A model generated the notes under the pieces. The model saw only the letters and a list, made by a program, of their open reading frames with translations. It was not told where the DNA came from and made no database searches. From Fusobacterium ulcerans ATCC 49185 (GTDB taxonomy: Bacteria; Fusobacteriota; Fusobacteriia; Fusobacteriales; Fusobacteriaceae): a stretch of 64,000 bases of DNA. The stretch is from the NCBI RefSeq assembly GCF_900683735.1, contig NZ_LR215979.1:496001-560000 (forward strand), given 5' to 3'. Positions 35,736 to 45,128 of this stretch are shown in pieces; position 1 is the stretch's first letter, and every line of letters begins with the position of its first letter. The position numbers were made by a program, and so were the translations under genes.

Positions 35736-36386
35736 TTGAAAAAATCTACAAATATATTAATAGAGAATTTAATTATAAGATTTCCTAAATTATCTAATTG
35801 TAAGGTAGAAATAGAGAATTCAATATTAGAGATAGTAAATTGCTATAAAAATAAAGGGAAATTGCTAATTTGTGGCAACGGTGGAAGTGCTTCAGATTCT
35901 TTACATATAGTAGGAGAACTCATGAAAAGCTTTGTTCTTCCAAGAAAATTAGAAAATAAATATATAGATAAAATTAAAAATACATTTCCACAAGAAGCAG
36001 AATATTTTATAAATAACTTACAGAGCTCATTACCTGCAATAGCTTTGGTAAGTGAAATTTCATTGATAACAGCTTATAGCAATGATAATAATTCTGAACT
36101 TGTTTTTGCTCAACAGGTATTAGGTTATGGGAATGAAGGAGATATATTAATAGCTATAAGTACATCAGGAAATTCAAAAAATGTTATTTATGCTTCGCAA
36201 ATATCTAAAATTAAAGGGATGAAAATAATTTCATTGACAGGAAAGTTTGGTGGAAAATTAAAAGATATATCAGATATAAATATAAATGTTGAAGAAGAGG
36301 AAACATATATTATTCAAGAATATCATTTGCCGATTTACCATACTCTATGTTTAGGAGTAGAAAATGAAATGTTTGGGGAGGAATAA
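35736..36386 (+). CDS. gmhA: Phosphoheptose isomerase, locus copy (SIS domain)
   Basis: A 216-residue SIS-domain enzyme that converts sedoheptulose 7-phosphate into D-glycero-manno-heptose 7-phosphate. KLLICGNGGSASDSLHIVGE near residue 45 and ILIAISTSGNSKNVIYA near 140 are the sugar-phosphate motifs. It has an insertion of about 30 residues (KSFVLPRKLENKYIDKI...) compared with the shorter second copy at 52921-53496. I favour the TTG at 35736 because AGAGGTG lies 7 bases ahead; the ATG at 35715 is inside hddA with no ribosome site. It stands between hddA and hddC. Confidence 0.87.
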   Translation: MKKSTNILIENLIIRFPKLSNCKVEIENSILEIVNCYKNKGKLLICGNGGSASDSLHIVGELMKSFVLPRKLENKYIDKIKNTFPQEAEYFINNLQSSLPAIALVSEISLITAYSNDNNSELVFAQQVLGYGNEGDILIAISTSGNSKNVIYASQISKIKGMKIISLTGKFGGKLKDISDININVEEEETYIIQEYHLPIYHTLCLGVENEMFGEE

Positions 36387-36389
36387 AAA

Positions 36390-37070
36390 TTGGAAGCTAT
36401 AGTACTAGCTGGAGGTTTTGGAACAAGATTAAAAGAAGTGGTATCAGATGTTCCTAAACCGATGGCTCCAGTAAATGGAAAGCCTTTCTTAGAATATTTA
36501 ATAAAAGATTTAGGAGAAAAAGGAATAAGACATATTATTTTAGCGGTTGGTTATAAAAAGAAAATAATAAAAGAATATTTTAAAAATAGATATGAAAGTA
36601 TTGAAATAACATATTCAGAAGAATTAACTCCTCTAGGAACAGGAGGAGCTATAAAAAAAGCTTTAAAGTTAGCTAAAGAAGAAGATGTTTTTATAGTTAA
36701 TGGAGATACTTTCTTTGATATTGATTTAAAAAGAATGAAAGAATTTCACACTGAAAATAAAAGTATCTTAACAGTTACAGTAAAAGAAATGGAAAATTTT
36801 GATAGATATGGCTCTTTAATAATAAAAGGAAATAAAATAATAGAATTTGAAGAAAAAAAGAAGAAAGCTAAAGGAAAAATAAATGGAGGAATATATCTAA
36901 TAAAAAAAGATTTATTGAATAGAGTGGAGAAAGAAAATTTTTCATTTGAAAAAGAGGTATTAGAAGATAAAAAAATAGAAAAGTATTCGTATGAAAGTGA
37001 AGGTTATTTTATAGATATAGGAATACCAGAAGATTATTTTAAAATAAGAAAGCAATTTGAAGTAGTTTAA
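36390..37070 (+). CDS. hddC: D-glycero-alpha-D-manno-heptose 1-phosphate guanylyltransferase-like
   Basis: A 226-residue nucleotidyltransferase: MEAIVLAGGFGTRLKEVVSD, PKPMAPVNGKPFLEYLI, and the metal-binding Asp in VFIVNGDTFFDIDL near residue 105. By its place after hddA and gmhA it should make GDP-D-glycero-alpha-D-manno-heptose; sequence alone would also allow other sugar-1-phosphates. The start is a TTG at 36390 with GGGGAGG eight bases upstream. The phosphatase GmhB, also needed, is not in the window. Confidence 0.85.
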   Translation: MEAIVLAGGFGTRLKEVVSDVPKPMAPVNGKPFLEYLIKDLGEKGIRHIILAVGYKKKIIKEYFKNRYESIEITYSEELTPLGTGGAIKKALKLAKEEDVFIVNGDTFFDIDLKRMKEFHTENKSILTVTVKEMENFDRYGSLIIKGNKIIEFEEKKKKAKGKINGGIYLIKKDLLNRVEKENFSFEKEVLEDKKIEKYSYESEGYFIDIGIPEDYFKIRKQFEVV

Positions 37071-37082
37071 AAGGAGAAATTA

Positions 37083-37226
37083 ATGGATGTATCTGTAATA
37101 ATTGTTAATTGCAACACTTTAGAGCTAACTGAAAATACAATAAAGAAAACTAAAGGAATAAAATATGAAGCCATTACAGTTAATAACAATTATTGCAGTA
37201 AAACAATAAAATATTTTGAAGTTTAA
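37083..37226 (+). pseudogene. Glycosyltransferase family 2 stub
   Basis: A frame of 47 codons beginning MDVSVIIVNCNTLELTENT and ending after KYEAITVNNNY-. This is the first beta-alpha-beta unit of a GT2 enzyme (family pattern VSVIIVNYNT...YEIIVVDNNSSD), after which the sequence breaks off. It is a left-over from a lost transferase. It starts after AAAGGAG but cannot be active. Confidence 0.75.
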
Positions 37227-37273
37227 TTATAGAAATTTTTTTTTTAAAATAAAGACATAAAAAAGGATAAAAG

Positions 37274-38308
37274 ATGGAATACATATGTTTATATTTCTTG
37301 GTAATTATTATTGGAATAATATATTTAAATAAAAATAATATAAATATAATAAGATTAATATTTTTAATATTAATTTTATTTTCTGGATGTAGGTACTATA
37401 TTGGAGTAGATTATCCAATGTATATGAAAATATTTTTCTTTATAAAAAATAATATTAATGATTATGAAGTTTTAAGATTAGAAAAAGGTTATTATTTTTT
37501 AGTAAAATTTATTGTCAGTATAAATGGGACACAACAATTAACTTTTTTAGTAATAGCTTTTTTTACAAATTATTTAATATATAAAAATATAAAAAAAGAA
37601 TCAAGTGATATATTGATGTCTACGCTTATCTATTTTTTAGTAGGAGCTTATTATTCAGCAGGATTTAATTTGATTAGGCAAGTTATGGCAATTAGTATAT
37701 TTTTTTATTCGATTATTTTTATAAAACAGAAAAAAATAATAAAATATTTTTTATTTATAATTGTAGGAAGTTTATTCCATAAAAGTTGTATTGTATTATT
37801 GCCATTATATTGGATATTAAATTTAAAATATAATAGATTTATAAAAATTATTTTAATTTCTATTACAGTAAATTTTAATTTTTTGTTACCTAAAGCTTAT
37901 GAAATACTAGGTTATGGACAATATACAATATTAGAATATGAAGCAACAACAAGTTTTATAACTTTATCATTGTTTTTTATTTTAGCATTATTAATAGAAA
38001 TTTTTTCAAATAGAATTTTTTTAGATAATGTAAGTAAAAATATAAATTTTTTTACAATACTTTTAGTTTTAAGTATTTTTCTTAATGAAAAAAATTTCCC
38101 TACAATGAATCAAGTGTTTATACGAATGAGTTCGTATTTTACTTTTTATTATATTATTCTAATTCCACAATTATTAGGGTATTTGACAAAAAAATATTCT
38201 AAAGTAATTAAATTTCTATTTTTTATTTGTATTTCAATTTTATATTTTAAAACCTTTTTATTACAGCTTCCAACTTATAAATATAATTTTATTTTGTTTG
38301 AGTTTTAA
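37274..38308 (+). CDS. EpsG-family polysaccharide polymerase (Wzy-like)
   Basis: A 344-residue, very hydrophobic protein with about ten membrane helices. The early GCRYYIGVDYPMYMKIFFF near residue 40 is the typical EpsG pattern (R-x-x-x-G-x-D-Y), and GSLFHKSCIVLLPLYW near 165 is also usual. EpsG/Wzy proteins join repeat units in the periplasm. Codon use is even more AT-rich than in neighbouring genes, as common for O-unit polymerases. Being the only such gene in the locus, it is the likely polymerase. Confidence 0.82.
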   Translation: MEYICLYFLVIIIGIIYLNKNNINIIRLIFLILILFSGCRYYIGVDYPMYMKIFFFIKNNINDYEVLRLEKGYYFLVKFIVSINGTQQLTFLVIAFFTNYLIYKNIKKESSDILMSTLIYFLVGAYYSAGFNLIRQVMAISIFFYSIIFIKQKKIIKYFLFIIVGSLFHKSCIVLLPLYWILNLKYNRFIKIILISITVNFNFLLPKAYEILGYGQYTILEYEATTSFITLSLFFILALLIEIFSNRIFLDNVSKNINFFTILLVLSIFLNEKNFPTMNQVFIRMSSYFTFYYIILIPQLLGYLTKKYSKVIKFLFFICISILYFKTFLLQLPTYKYNFILFEF

Positions 38309-38336
38309 TAAAAAAGTAGATAAGGAGATAATTTTA

Positions 38337-39407
38337 ATGAAGATAATAACATACTATCTGCCACAATTTCATGAAATTGAAGAAAATAATCTTTGGTGGG
38401 GAAAAGGTTTTACAGAATGGACAAATGTAAAAAATGGGAAAAAATTATTTAAAGGGCATAGTCAACCATTAAAACCATTAAATAATAATTATTATAATTT
38501 GCTAAATAAAGAAACAGTAGAATGGCAGAGTAAACTAGGAAATGAATATGGAATATATGGATTTTGTTATTATCACTATTGGTTTAAAGGAAGAAAAATA
38601 TTAGAGAAACCAGCAGAAAATTTACTTGAATGGAAAGAAATAAAGCAAAATTTCTGTTTTTGTTGGGCTAATCATTCTTGGAAAAAAACTTGGAATGGAT
38701 TAAATGAAATCCTTATAAAACAGGAGTATGGAGAAGAAGAAGATTGGCAAGAACACTTTAATTATTTGGCTCCATTTTTTTTAGATAAAAGATATATAAA
38801 AATAGATGAAAAACCAGTATTTATAATATACCAATCAGAAGATATTTTAAAGTTTGATGAAATGATAGATTTTTTTAATAAAGCATGTAAAAAAATAGGT
38901 TATTCAGGAATTTATATAATAGAGTCAAAAAATAATCTAAAAAATTCAAATTTTTTTTCACCTAAAAGTTCTGCAATGGTGTTAAGGGAACCTAATTGTT
39001 GTCTCAGTAAAAGAAATATTTTTCAAAAAGTTATTCAAAGATTAAAAAATAATTTTTCAAAAAATTATTTATACTTTGTCCAAAAATATAAATATGAAGA
39101 GTTTTTAAAAAAGAGTATAGACATATCTAGCAAATTTTTAAATAAAAAAATATATCCAGGAATATTTACTGGCTGGGATAATACTTCAAGACATGGGAAG
39201 AGGGGATATGTGATTGAGCAAAATACACCAGAGTTATTTAAAAAATATTTATTGGAACAAAAAAAAATAATGAAAGAAAAAAATGTAGACTATATTTTTT
39301 TGAATGCATGGAATGAATGGGCTGAAGGAATGTATCTAGAACCTGATGAAAAATTTAAATATGGCTATTTAGAAGTTATAAAAGAAGTTATGGAAACAGA
39401 GGTATGA
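38337..39407 (+). CDS. WbsX-like protein (glycoside hydrolase 99-like domain)
   Basis: A 356-residue cytoplasmic protein: [31 protein letters not shown] (first 30 residues) is the diagnostic opening of the WbsX family, and [32 protein letters not shown] and [15 protein letters not shown] follow in the usual order. These proteins occur in O-antigen and capsule loci, sometimes annotated as lipopolysaccharide biosynthesis or glycosyltransferases; the fold is that of GH99-type barrels and the reaction is not established. The ATG at 38337 has AAGGAG upstream; an upstream in-frame start at 38298 overlaps the previous gene. Confidence 0.88.
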   Translation: MKIITYYLPQFHEIEENNLWWGKGFTEWTNVKNGKKLFKGHSQPLKPLNNNYYNLLNKETVEWQSKLGNEYGIYGFCYYHYWFKGRKILEKPAENLLEWKEIKQNFCFCWANHSWKKTWNGLNEILIKQEYGEEEDWQEHFNYLAPFFLDKRYIKIDEKPVFIIYQSEDILKFDEMIDFFNKACKKIGYSGIYIIESKNNLKNSNFFSPKSSAMVLREPNCCLSKRNIFQKVIQRLKNNFSKNYLYFVQKYKYEEFLKKSIDISSKFLNKKIYPGIFTGWDNTSRHGKRGYVIEQNTPELFKKYLLEQKKIMKEKNVDYIFLNAWNEWAEGMYLEPDEKFKYGYLEVIKEVMETEV

Positions 39408-39408
39408 G

Positions 39409-40272
39409 ATGAAAGGAATAATATTAGCAGGAGGAAGTGGAACAAGACTTTATCCAATAACAAAATCAATATCTAAACAAATAACACCAATATATGATAA
39501 ACCAATGATATATTATCCTTTATCAGTTTTAATGTTAGCTGGAATAAAAGATATTTTAATTATCTCTACTCCAAGAGATCTTCCTATGTTTGAAGAGTTA
39601 TTACAGACTGGGATTGATTTCGGCATATCTCTAAGTTATGCAGTACAGGAACAACCTAATGGCTTAGCAGAAGCGTTTTTGATAGGAGAAGACTTCATTG
39701 GAAATGATTCATGTGCTTTAGTCCTTGGAGATAATATATTCTATGGGCATGGATTTACAGGGATGTTAAAAGAAGCTGAAGCAAAGAAAAAAGGAGCAAC
39801 AATATTTGGATATTATGTACAAAATCCTAGAGATTTTGGAGTAGTAGAATTTGATGAAAATAATAGAGCAATATCATTAGAGGAAAAACCAGAGAATCCA
39901 AAATCTAATTATGTAGTACCTGGATTGTATTTTTATGATAATACAGTAGTAGAAAAAGCTAAGAAAGTAAAACCTTCAAAAAGAGGAGAACTTGAAATAA
40001 CAACACTAAATGAAATGTATCTTAATGAGGGAACTCTAAATGTAACAAGTCTAGGAAGAGGAATGGCATGGCTTGATACAGGAACGCATGAAGCTTTGTT
40101 AGAAGCAGCAAACTATGTAAAAACTATTCAAAGCAGACAAGGAGTAATGGTAGCCTGTCTTGAAGAAATTGCATATAGAAATGGATGGATAACAAAAGAA
40201 AAAGTATGTGAACTAGCAAAGCCACTGCTTAAATCTAAATATGGAGAATATTTGATGGATCTCATCAAATAG
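39409..40272 (+). CDS. rmlA: Glucose-1-phosphate thymidylyltransferase
   Basis: A 287-residue enzyme that makes dTDP-glucose, the first step to dTDP-rhamnose. Motifs [37 protein letters not shown] and [14 protein letters not shown] near residue 110 are typical of RmlA. The length matches the family exactly. It is followed by the fused rmlC-rmlD gene after 14 bases; rmlB is only a stub here, so the pathway is incomplete within this locus. Confidence 0.96.
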   Translation: MKGIILAGGSGTRLYPITKSISKQITPIYDKPMIYYPLSVLMLAGIKDILIISTPRDLPMFEELLQTGIDFGISLSYAVQEQPNGLAEAFLIGEDFIGNDSCALVLGDNIFYGHGFTGMLKEAEAKKKGATIFGYYVQNPRDFGVVEFDENNRAISLEEKPENPKSNYVVPGLYFYDNTVVEKAKKVKPSKRGELEITTLNEMYLNEGTLNVTSLGRGMAWLDTGTHEALLEAANYVKTIQSRQGVMVACLEEIAYRNGWITKEKVCELAKPLLKSKYGEYLMDLIK

Positions 40273-40286
40273 ATAAAGGGGACAAT

Positions 40287-41714
40287 ATGAGTAAATTTAA
40301 AAAGATAGAAACAGGAATAGCAGGCTTATACATATTAGAACCAACAGTATTTGGAGATGAAAGAGGATTTTTTTTGGAAACATACAGTAAAAAAGAATTT
40401 GAAGAAATAGGGATATTTGATGAATTTGTACAAGATAATCATTCTAAATCTAAAAAAGGAGTGCTAAGAGGGCTTCATTTTCAAACTAAACATTCTCAAG
40501 GGAAACTTGTAAGAGTAATAAAAGGTTCTGTATATGATGTAGCTGTAGATATTAGAAAAGACAGCAGTACATATGGAAAATGGTATGGGGTAGAATTAAG
40601 TGCAGAAAATAAGAAAATGTTTTTTATACCAAAAGGATTTGCTCATGGATTTCTTACTTTAGAAGATGAAACAGAATTTCAATATAAGTGTACAGATTTT
40701 TATGTGCCTCAATATGATTCAGGAATAATATGGAATGATAAAGATATAAATATCAATTGGAATTTTGAAAAATATGGATTAAAAGAAGAGGATATAGTTT
40801 TATCAGAAAAAGATAAAAAACATCAATCTTTTAAGGAGTACACAGAAAAATATATTGGAGAAAATGTATTGCTTACAGGAGCAGATGGACAGCTAGGTCA
40901 GGACTTTCAAAAGCTTTTTGATAAATCAGGGATAAAATACACAGCTACTGACTATAAAGAATTAGATGTAACTAATAAAGAGAAAGTAAAAGAATTTGTA
41001 AATAGCAATAATTTTACAATGATAATAAACTGTGCAGCATATAATAATGTGGATAAGGCAGAAGAGGAACCAGAAAAATGCTATGCTTTAAATTCTCATG
41101 GTCCTAAGTATCTGGCAGAGATATGTAAAGAAAAAAATATAGTATTTGTAACATATTCAACAGACTTTGTATTTGATGGAGAGAAGGAAATACCATATAT
41201 AGAAGAAGATATTCCAAATCCATTATCAATATATTCAAAAGCAAAGCTAGAGGGGGAAAGATATTCTCTGGAATATGAAAAAAGTTTTGTAATAAGAACA
41301 TCATGGGTATTTGGAATGGGGAATAATAATTTCTGCAAACAGGTAATAAATTGGAGCAAAGGAAAAGATAAATTAAGAATAGTAGATGATCAAATATCCT
41401 CTCCAACATATTCAAAGGATTTGGCAGAATATTCATGGAAACTTGTTCAGACAGATAAATATGGATTGTACAATCTATCAAATGATGGAGAAGCATCAAA
41501 ATTTGAACAAGCCCAATATATATTAAAGAAAATAGGATGGAGTGGAATATTGGAAAGAGCAAAGACAATGGATTTTCCTCTACCAGCAAAGAGGACGGAA
41601 TATTCTAAATTAGACAGCAGTAAACTCGAAAGAGTAATTGATAAAAAAATACCACATTGGAAAAGTGGAATAGATAGATTTTTAGAAGAAATGAAAAAAA
41701 AGGGAGAAATGTAG
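40287..41714 (+). CDS. Fused dTDP-4-dehydrorhamnose 3,5-epimerase / reductase (RmlC-RmlD)
   Basis: A 475-residue bifunctional protein for the last two steps of dTDP-L-rhamnose synthesis. Residues 1-185 are RmlC, a cupin (GDERGFFLETYSKKEF, catalytic His in GVLRGLHFQTKHSQGK, IPKGFAHGFLTLEDETEF). Residues 190-475 are RmlD, a short-chain reductase (NVLLTGADGQLGQDFQ, INCAAYNNVDKAEE, STDFVFDG, YSKAKLEGE with the catalytic Tyr-Lys, and RTSWVFG). Such fusions occur in some Fusobacteria and Clostridia. It is followed directly by an rmlB stub. Confidence 0.93.
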   Translation: MSKFKKIETGIAGLYILEPTVFGDERGFFLETYSKKEFEEIGIFDEFVQDNHSKSKKGVLRGLHFQTKHSQGKLVRVIKGSVYDVAVDIRKDSSTYGKWYGVELSAENKKMFFIPKGFAHGFLTLEDETEFQYKCTDFYVPQYDSGIIWNDKDININWNFEKYGLKEEDIVLSEKDKKHQSFKEYTEKYIGENVLLTGADGQLGQDFQKLFDKSGIKYTATDYKELDVTNKEKVKEFVNSNNFTMIINCAAYNNVDKAEEEPEKCYALNSHGPKYLAEICKEKNIVFVTYSTDFVFDGEKEIPYIEEDIPNPLSIYSKAKLEGERYSLEYEKSFVIRTSWVFGMGNNNFCKQVINWSKGKDKLRIVDDQISSPTYSKDLAEYSWKLVQTDKYGLYNLSNDGEASKFEQAQYILKKIGWSGILERAKTMDFPLPAKRTEYSKLDSSKLERVIDKKIPHWKSGIDRFLEEMKKKGEM

Positions 41715-41777
41715 ATGAAAACATATCTTGTAACAGGGGCAGCAGGCTTCATAGGAACAAACAAGGTGGTATCTTGA
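41715..41777 (+). pseudogene. rmlB stub (first codons of dTDP-glucose 4,6-dehydratase)
   Basis: Directly after the RmlC-RmlD stop, ATG opens the frame MKTYLVTGAAGFIGTN, the exact kind of start found in RmlB, but after 16 residues it runs into KVVS and a stop. The rest of the 330-residue enzyme is missing. The break is a recombination junction: 2 bases later a glycosyltransferase fragment begins. Confidence 0.8.
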
Positions 41778-41779
41778 TA

Positions 41780-41935
41780 ATGAAGAATAATTATTATCTA
41801 TCAATAGTTATTCCAACAAGAAATAATAGTTTATTATTGGAAACTGGAATTTTTAAAATAATAAAAAAAAGAACTTTCATTACTAACAAAGATTTATTGT
41901 TTTATAAATTAAATATTATTAAAATAGAAAAGTAA
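41780..41935 (+). pseudogene. Glycosyltransferase family 2 stub after the rmlB break
   Basis: A frame of 51 residues beginning MKNNYYLSIVIPTRNNSLLL, the opening of a GT2 enzyme, which then drifts into low-complexity Lys/Ile sequence and stops. The remaining 250 or so residues are absent. With the rmlB stub just before it, this marks a replacement of genes in the locus. Confidence 0.7.
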
Positions 41936-41956
41936 TTAATTGAAGGGAGAAAGATA

Positions 41957-42985
41957 ATGGGCTCTATTTTAACAATTTCGATTCCAACATATAATAGAAA
42001 AAATGAATTAGAAAGATCTATAAACATATTATTGCCACAACTTTCAGATCAAGTTAATTTATTAATATTAGATAATGCTTCTGACTATAATATATTTGAA
42101 GTATATAATGAAATTTCAGAAAACTTTAAAAAATTTATAAAAGTAAAAAGAAATAAAAATAATATAGGGATGTGTTCAAATATAGTCAAGTGTTTTGAGG
42201 AAACTGAGAGTGAATGGATGTGGTTACTAGGAGATGATGATATTCCTTCTGAAAATAGTGTAAAAACAATTTTAGAAGATATAAATAAAATAGAAGAAAA
42301 AATAGTTTTAATGAAATATTCTTCTATAATTTCCCAAGAAAAAGAAAATAAAATAATTCTTGGTTTAGAAAATTTAATAGATTTTCTGTATGAAACTAAC
42401 CCAGAAAAAAGGTATGGAAATTTATTATTTATTTCTACATCTGTTTATAATGTAAAAAAGATAAAACAAATGAAAAATTATATGCTATATGGATATCAAT
42501 TTTCTAATTCATATATGCCTCATAATATTATTTTATTTTTTTATCTTGAGTTAAATAGAGGAGAAGGAGTGCAATTTTTAAGAACTAATATAATAGAACT
42601 AGGAAAAGAAAGAGATACTTATTCAGACCTTATTGTAGGATTAGGAAGTATTTATGGAACAAAAACATTATTTTTAGATATTGATAAAAAGAGAGAAATT
42701 AAGTTGAGGAGGCTATTTACTCTTTTTACTAGTTCGATAAAAGGGAATTTTATTGAACTTTATCTTAAAGGATATTTAGAAAATAAAATAAAAAATTATA
42801 AAAAAGTTTATTATGATCTATATAAGGAATCAAAATATAAATATTTAGTGAAAGATAAAGTTATGTTTTATATATTGTACTTTATTATAGATAAACCATT
42901 TTTTATAAAATTATTATCTAAATTAAATAAAAAATTTAAAAGTGCAATTGAGAGAAAAAATAAGGGTATTTATCATAGAATTTAA
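41957..42985 (+). CDS. Glycosyltransferase family 2
   Basis: A 342-residue GT-A fold enzyme: ILTISIPTYNRKNELERSI, LLILDNASDYNIFEVYNE, and the metal-binding motif in WMWLLGDDDIPSENS near residue 95. The C-terminal 100 residues are very Lys/Tyr-rich. The ribosome site GAAGGGAGA precedes the ATG. It is intact, unlike the stub just upstream. Which sugar it adds is unknown; its place before the CDP-dideoxyhexose genes suggests it may use that sugar. Confidence 0.88.
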   Translation: MGSILTISIPTYNRKNELERSINILLPQLSDQVNLLILDNASDYNIFEVYNEISENFKKFIKVKRNKNNIGMCSNIVKCFEETESEWMWLLGDDDIPSENSVKTILEDINKIEEKIVLMKYSSIISQEKENKIILGLENLIDFLYETNPEKRYGNLLFISTSVYNVKKIKQMKNYMLYGYQFSNSYMPHNIILFFYLELNRGEGVQFLRTNIIELGKERDTYSDLIVGLGSIYGTKTLFLDIDKKREIKLRRLFTLFTSSIKGNFIELYLKGYLENKIKNYKKVYYDLYKESKYKYLVKDKVMFYILYFIIDKPFFIKLLSKLNKKFKSAIERKNKGIYHRI

Positions 42986-42999
42986 AATAAGGAGTAAGA

Positions 43000-44331
43000 A
43001 TGGATAGTTTAAAACAAGAAATATTAGAAAAAGTAAAAGAATATCATAATATAAAATTTGGAGATAAAAAAGAATTTAAAGAGGGAGAAACATATATTAA
43101 TTATGGAGGAAGATTCTTTGATGAGCAGGAAATGGTTAATCTTGTTGATTCTTCTTTAGATTTCTGGCTTACTTCTGGACCATGGGTTAAGAAGTTTGAA
43201 ACTAAAATGGCTGAATATCTTGATATAAAGTATTGTTCTCTAACTAATTCAGGTTCATCAGCTAACCTTCTTGCATTTATGGCTTTAACTGCTCAAGAAT
43301 TAGGTGACAGAAGAATAAAAAGAGGAGATGAAGTAATAACTGTATCGGCTGGTTTTCCTACTACAGTTACTCCTATTATTCAATATGGAGCAGTTCCAGT
43401 ATTTGTAGATGTAACAGTTCCAGCATATAACATAGATACAGATATGTTGGAAGAAGCATTAAGTGAAAAAACAAAAGCTGTAATGATAGCACATACATTA
43501 GGAAATCCTTTTAATCTTCAAGGAGTAAAAGATTTCTGTAAGAAACATAATCTATGGCTTGTGGAAGATAACTGTGATGCTTTAGGTTCTGAATACTGTA
43601 TAGATGGAGAATGGAAAAAAACAGGAACAATAGGAGATATAGGAACATCAAGTTTTTATCCACCTCATCATATGACTATGGGAGAGGGAGGAGCAGTATA
43701 TACAGATAATCCTCTGCTTCATAAATTAATAAAATCTTTCAGAGACTGGGGAAGAGACTGCTGGTGTGAAAGTGGTGTAGATGATACATGCCATATGAGA
43801 TTTACTAAACAGTATGGAGAGCTTCCATTAGGATATGATCATAAATATGTATATTCACATTTTGGATATAATTTAAAAGTGACAGATATGCAGGCAGCTA
43901 TTGGAGTTGCGCAATTAGATAAACTTCCACATATAGTAGAAGCAAGAAGAAGAAACTGGAATAGATTGTATGAAGGATTAAAAGATATTCAAGATAAGAT
44001 AATACTTCCAGAACCAGAAAAGAACTCAAAACCAAGCTGGTTTGGATTTTTAATATCTGTAAAAGAAGAAACAGGAAAATCAAGAGTAGAACTTGCAAAA
44101 TATCTTGAAACTAATAAAATACAAACAAGAAATCTATTTGCAGGAAATCTTTTAAAACATCCAGCTTTTGATGAAATGAGAAAGACTGGAGAAGGATTCA
44201 GAGTAATAGGAGATTTAAAAAATACAGACTTCATTATGAATAATACTTTATGGATAGGAGTATATCCTGGAATGACTGATGAAATGTTAGACTTTATGAT
44301 AAAGAAAATAAAAGAATATATAATTGGATAG
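43000..44331 (+). CDS. rfbH: CDP-6-deoxy-D-xylo-4-hexulose-3-dehydrase (E1)
   Basis: A 443-residue PMP-dependent, iron-sulfur enzyme that removes the C3 hydroxyl in 3,6-dideoxyhexose synthesis. It has the aminotransferase fold, but the PLP lysine is replaced by His in FYPPHHMTMGEGGAVYTDN (His223/224), the hallmark of this enzyme. The iron-sulfur ligands are in RDCWCESGVDDTC (C-x-C-x7-C) with an earlier Cys in VEDNCDALGSEYC. Also typical is SGSSANLLAFMAL. The reductase partner E3 (RfbI/DdhD) is not in this locus. rfbF follows 12 bases later. Confidence 0.94.
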   Translation: MDSLKQEILEKVKEYHNIKFGDKKEFKEGETYINYGGRFFDEQEMVNLVDSSLDFWLTSGPWVKKFETKMAEYLDIKYCSLTNSGSSANLLAFMALTAQELGDRRIKRGDEVITVSAGFPTTVTPIIQYGAVPVFVDVTVPAYNIDTDMLEEALSEKTKAVMIAHTLGNPFNLQGVKDFCKKHNLWLVEDNCDALGSEYCIDGEWKKTGTIGDIGTSSFYPPHHMTMGEGGAVYTDNPLLHKLIKSFRDWGRDCWCESGVDDTCHMRFTKQYGELPLGYDHKYVYSHFGYNLKVTDMQAAIGVAQLDKLPHIVEARRRNWNRLYEGLKDIQDKIILPEPEKNSKPSWFGFLISVKEETGKSRVELAKYLETNKIQTRNLFAGNLLKHPAFDEMRKTGEGFRVIGDLKNTDFIMNNTLWIGVYPGMTDEMLDFMIKKIKEYIIG

Positions 44332-44343
44332 GGAGGATAAGAG

Positions 44344-45117
44344 ATGAAAGCAGTAATATTAGCAGGTGGATATGGAACAAGACTTAGTGAAGCAACAAAC
44401 CTTATCCCAAAACCAATGGTAGAAATAGGAGGAAAACCTATTCTATGGCATATTATGAAAACATATTCTCATTATGGAATAAATGAATTTATCATCTGCT
44501 GTGGATATAAAGGATATGTAATAAAAGAATGGTTTTCAAATTATTTTCTTCATACAAGCGATGTAACATTTGATCTGCAAAATAATGAAATGACAGTACA
44601 TGACTGCCATTCAGAAAACTGGAAAGTAACTCTTGTAGATACAGGGCTTGAAACTATGACAGGTGGAAGAATTAAGAGAATAGAAAAATATATAGGAAAT
44701 GAAACTTTTCTTTTAACATATGGTGATGGGGTAACAGATTTAAATATAGGTGAAAGTATAAAATTCCATAAAGAAAGTGGAAAAACTTTAACTGTTACAG
44801 CATATAAACCACAAGGAAAATTTGGATCATTGAATATAGATGAGAAGGGAAATGTAAAGGCTTTTACAGAGAAACCAGCAGGAGATGGAAGCTGGATAAA
44901 TGCAGGATATTTCATATGTGAGCCAGAAGTATTTAATTATATAACTGAAGGCGATTCAACTATATTTGAAAGAGCTCCTTTAGAAAATATAGCTAAAGAT
45001 GGAAAAATGAATTCTTTTAAACATACAGGATTCTGGAAGCCTATGGATATATTAAGAGATAATAAAGAATTAAATGATATGTGGGATAGTGGAAAAGCTC
45101 CATGGAAAGTATGGTAA
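44344..45117 (+). CDS. rfbF: Glucose-1-phosphate cytidylyltransferase
   Basis: A 257-residue enzyme that makes CDP-glucose, the entry to CDP-3,6-dideoxyhexoses. Motifs: MKAVILAGGYGTRLSEATN, PKPMVEIGGKPILWHIM, LLTYGDGVTDLNIGES near residue 125, and GSWINAGYFICEPEVF near 180. The length equals that of known RfbF/DdhA proteins. The ribosome site GGGAGGATAAG precedes the ATG; rfbG follows 11 bases after the stop. Confidence 0.96.
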   Translation: MKAVILAGGYGTRLSEATNLIPKPMVEIGGKPILWHIMKTYSHYGINEFIICCGYKGYVIKEWFSNYFLHTSDVTFDLQNNEMTVHDCHSENWKVTLVDTGLETMTGGRIKRIEKYIGNETFLLTYGDGVTDLNIGESIKFHKESGKTLTVTAYKPQGKFGSLNIDEKGNVKAFTEKPAGDGSWINAGYFICEPEVFNYITEGDSTIFERAPLENIAKDGKMNSFKHTGFWKPMDILRDNKELNDMWDSGKAPWKVW

Positions 45118-45128
45118 TTGGAGGAAAA

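Noticed and set aside
41096-41764. Minus-strand frames opposite the RmlD half of the fused gene
   Set aside because: They are shadows of the coding strand; the RmlD motifs on the plus strand are complete.
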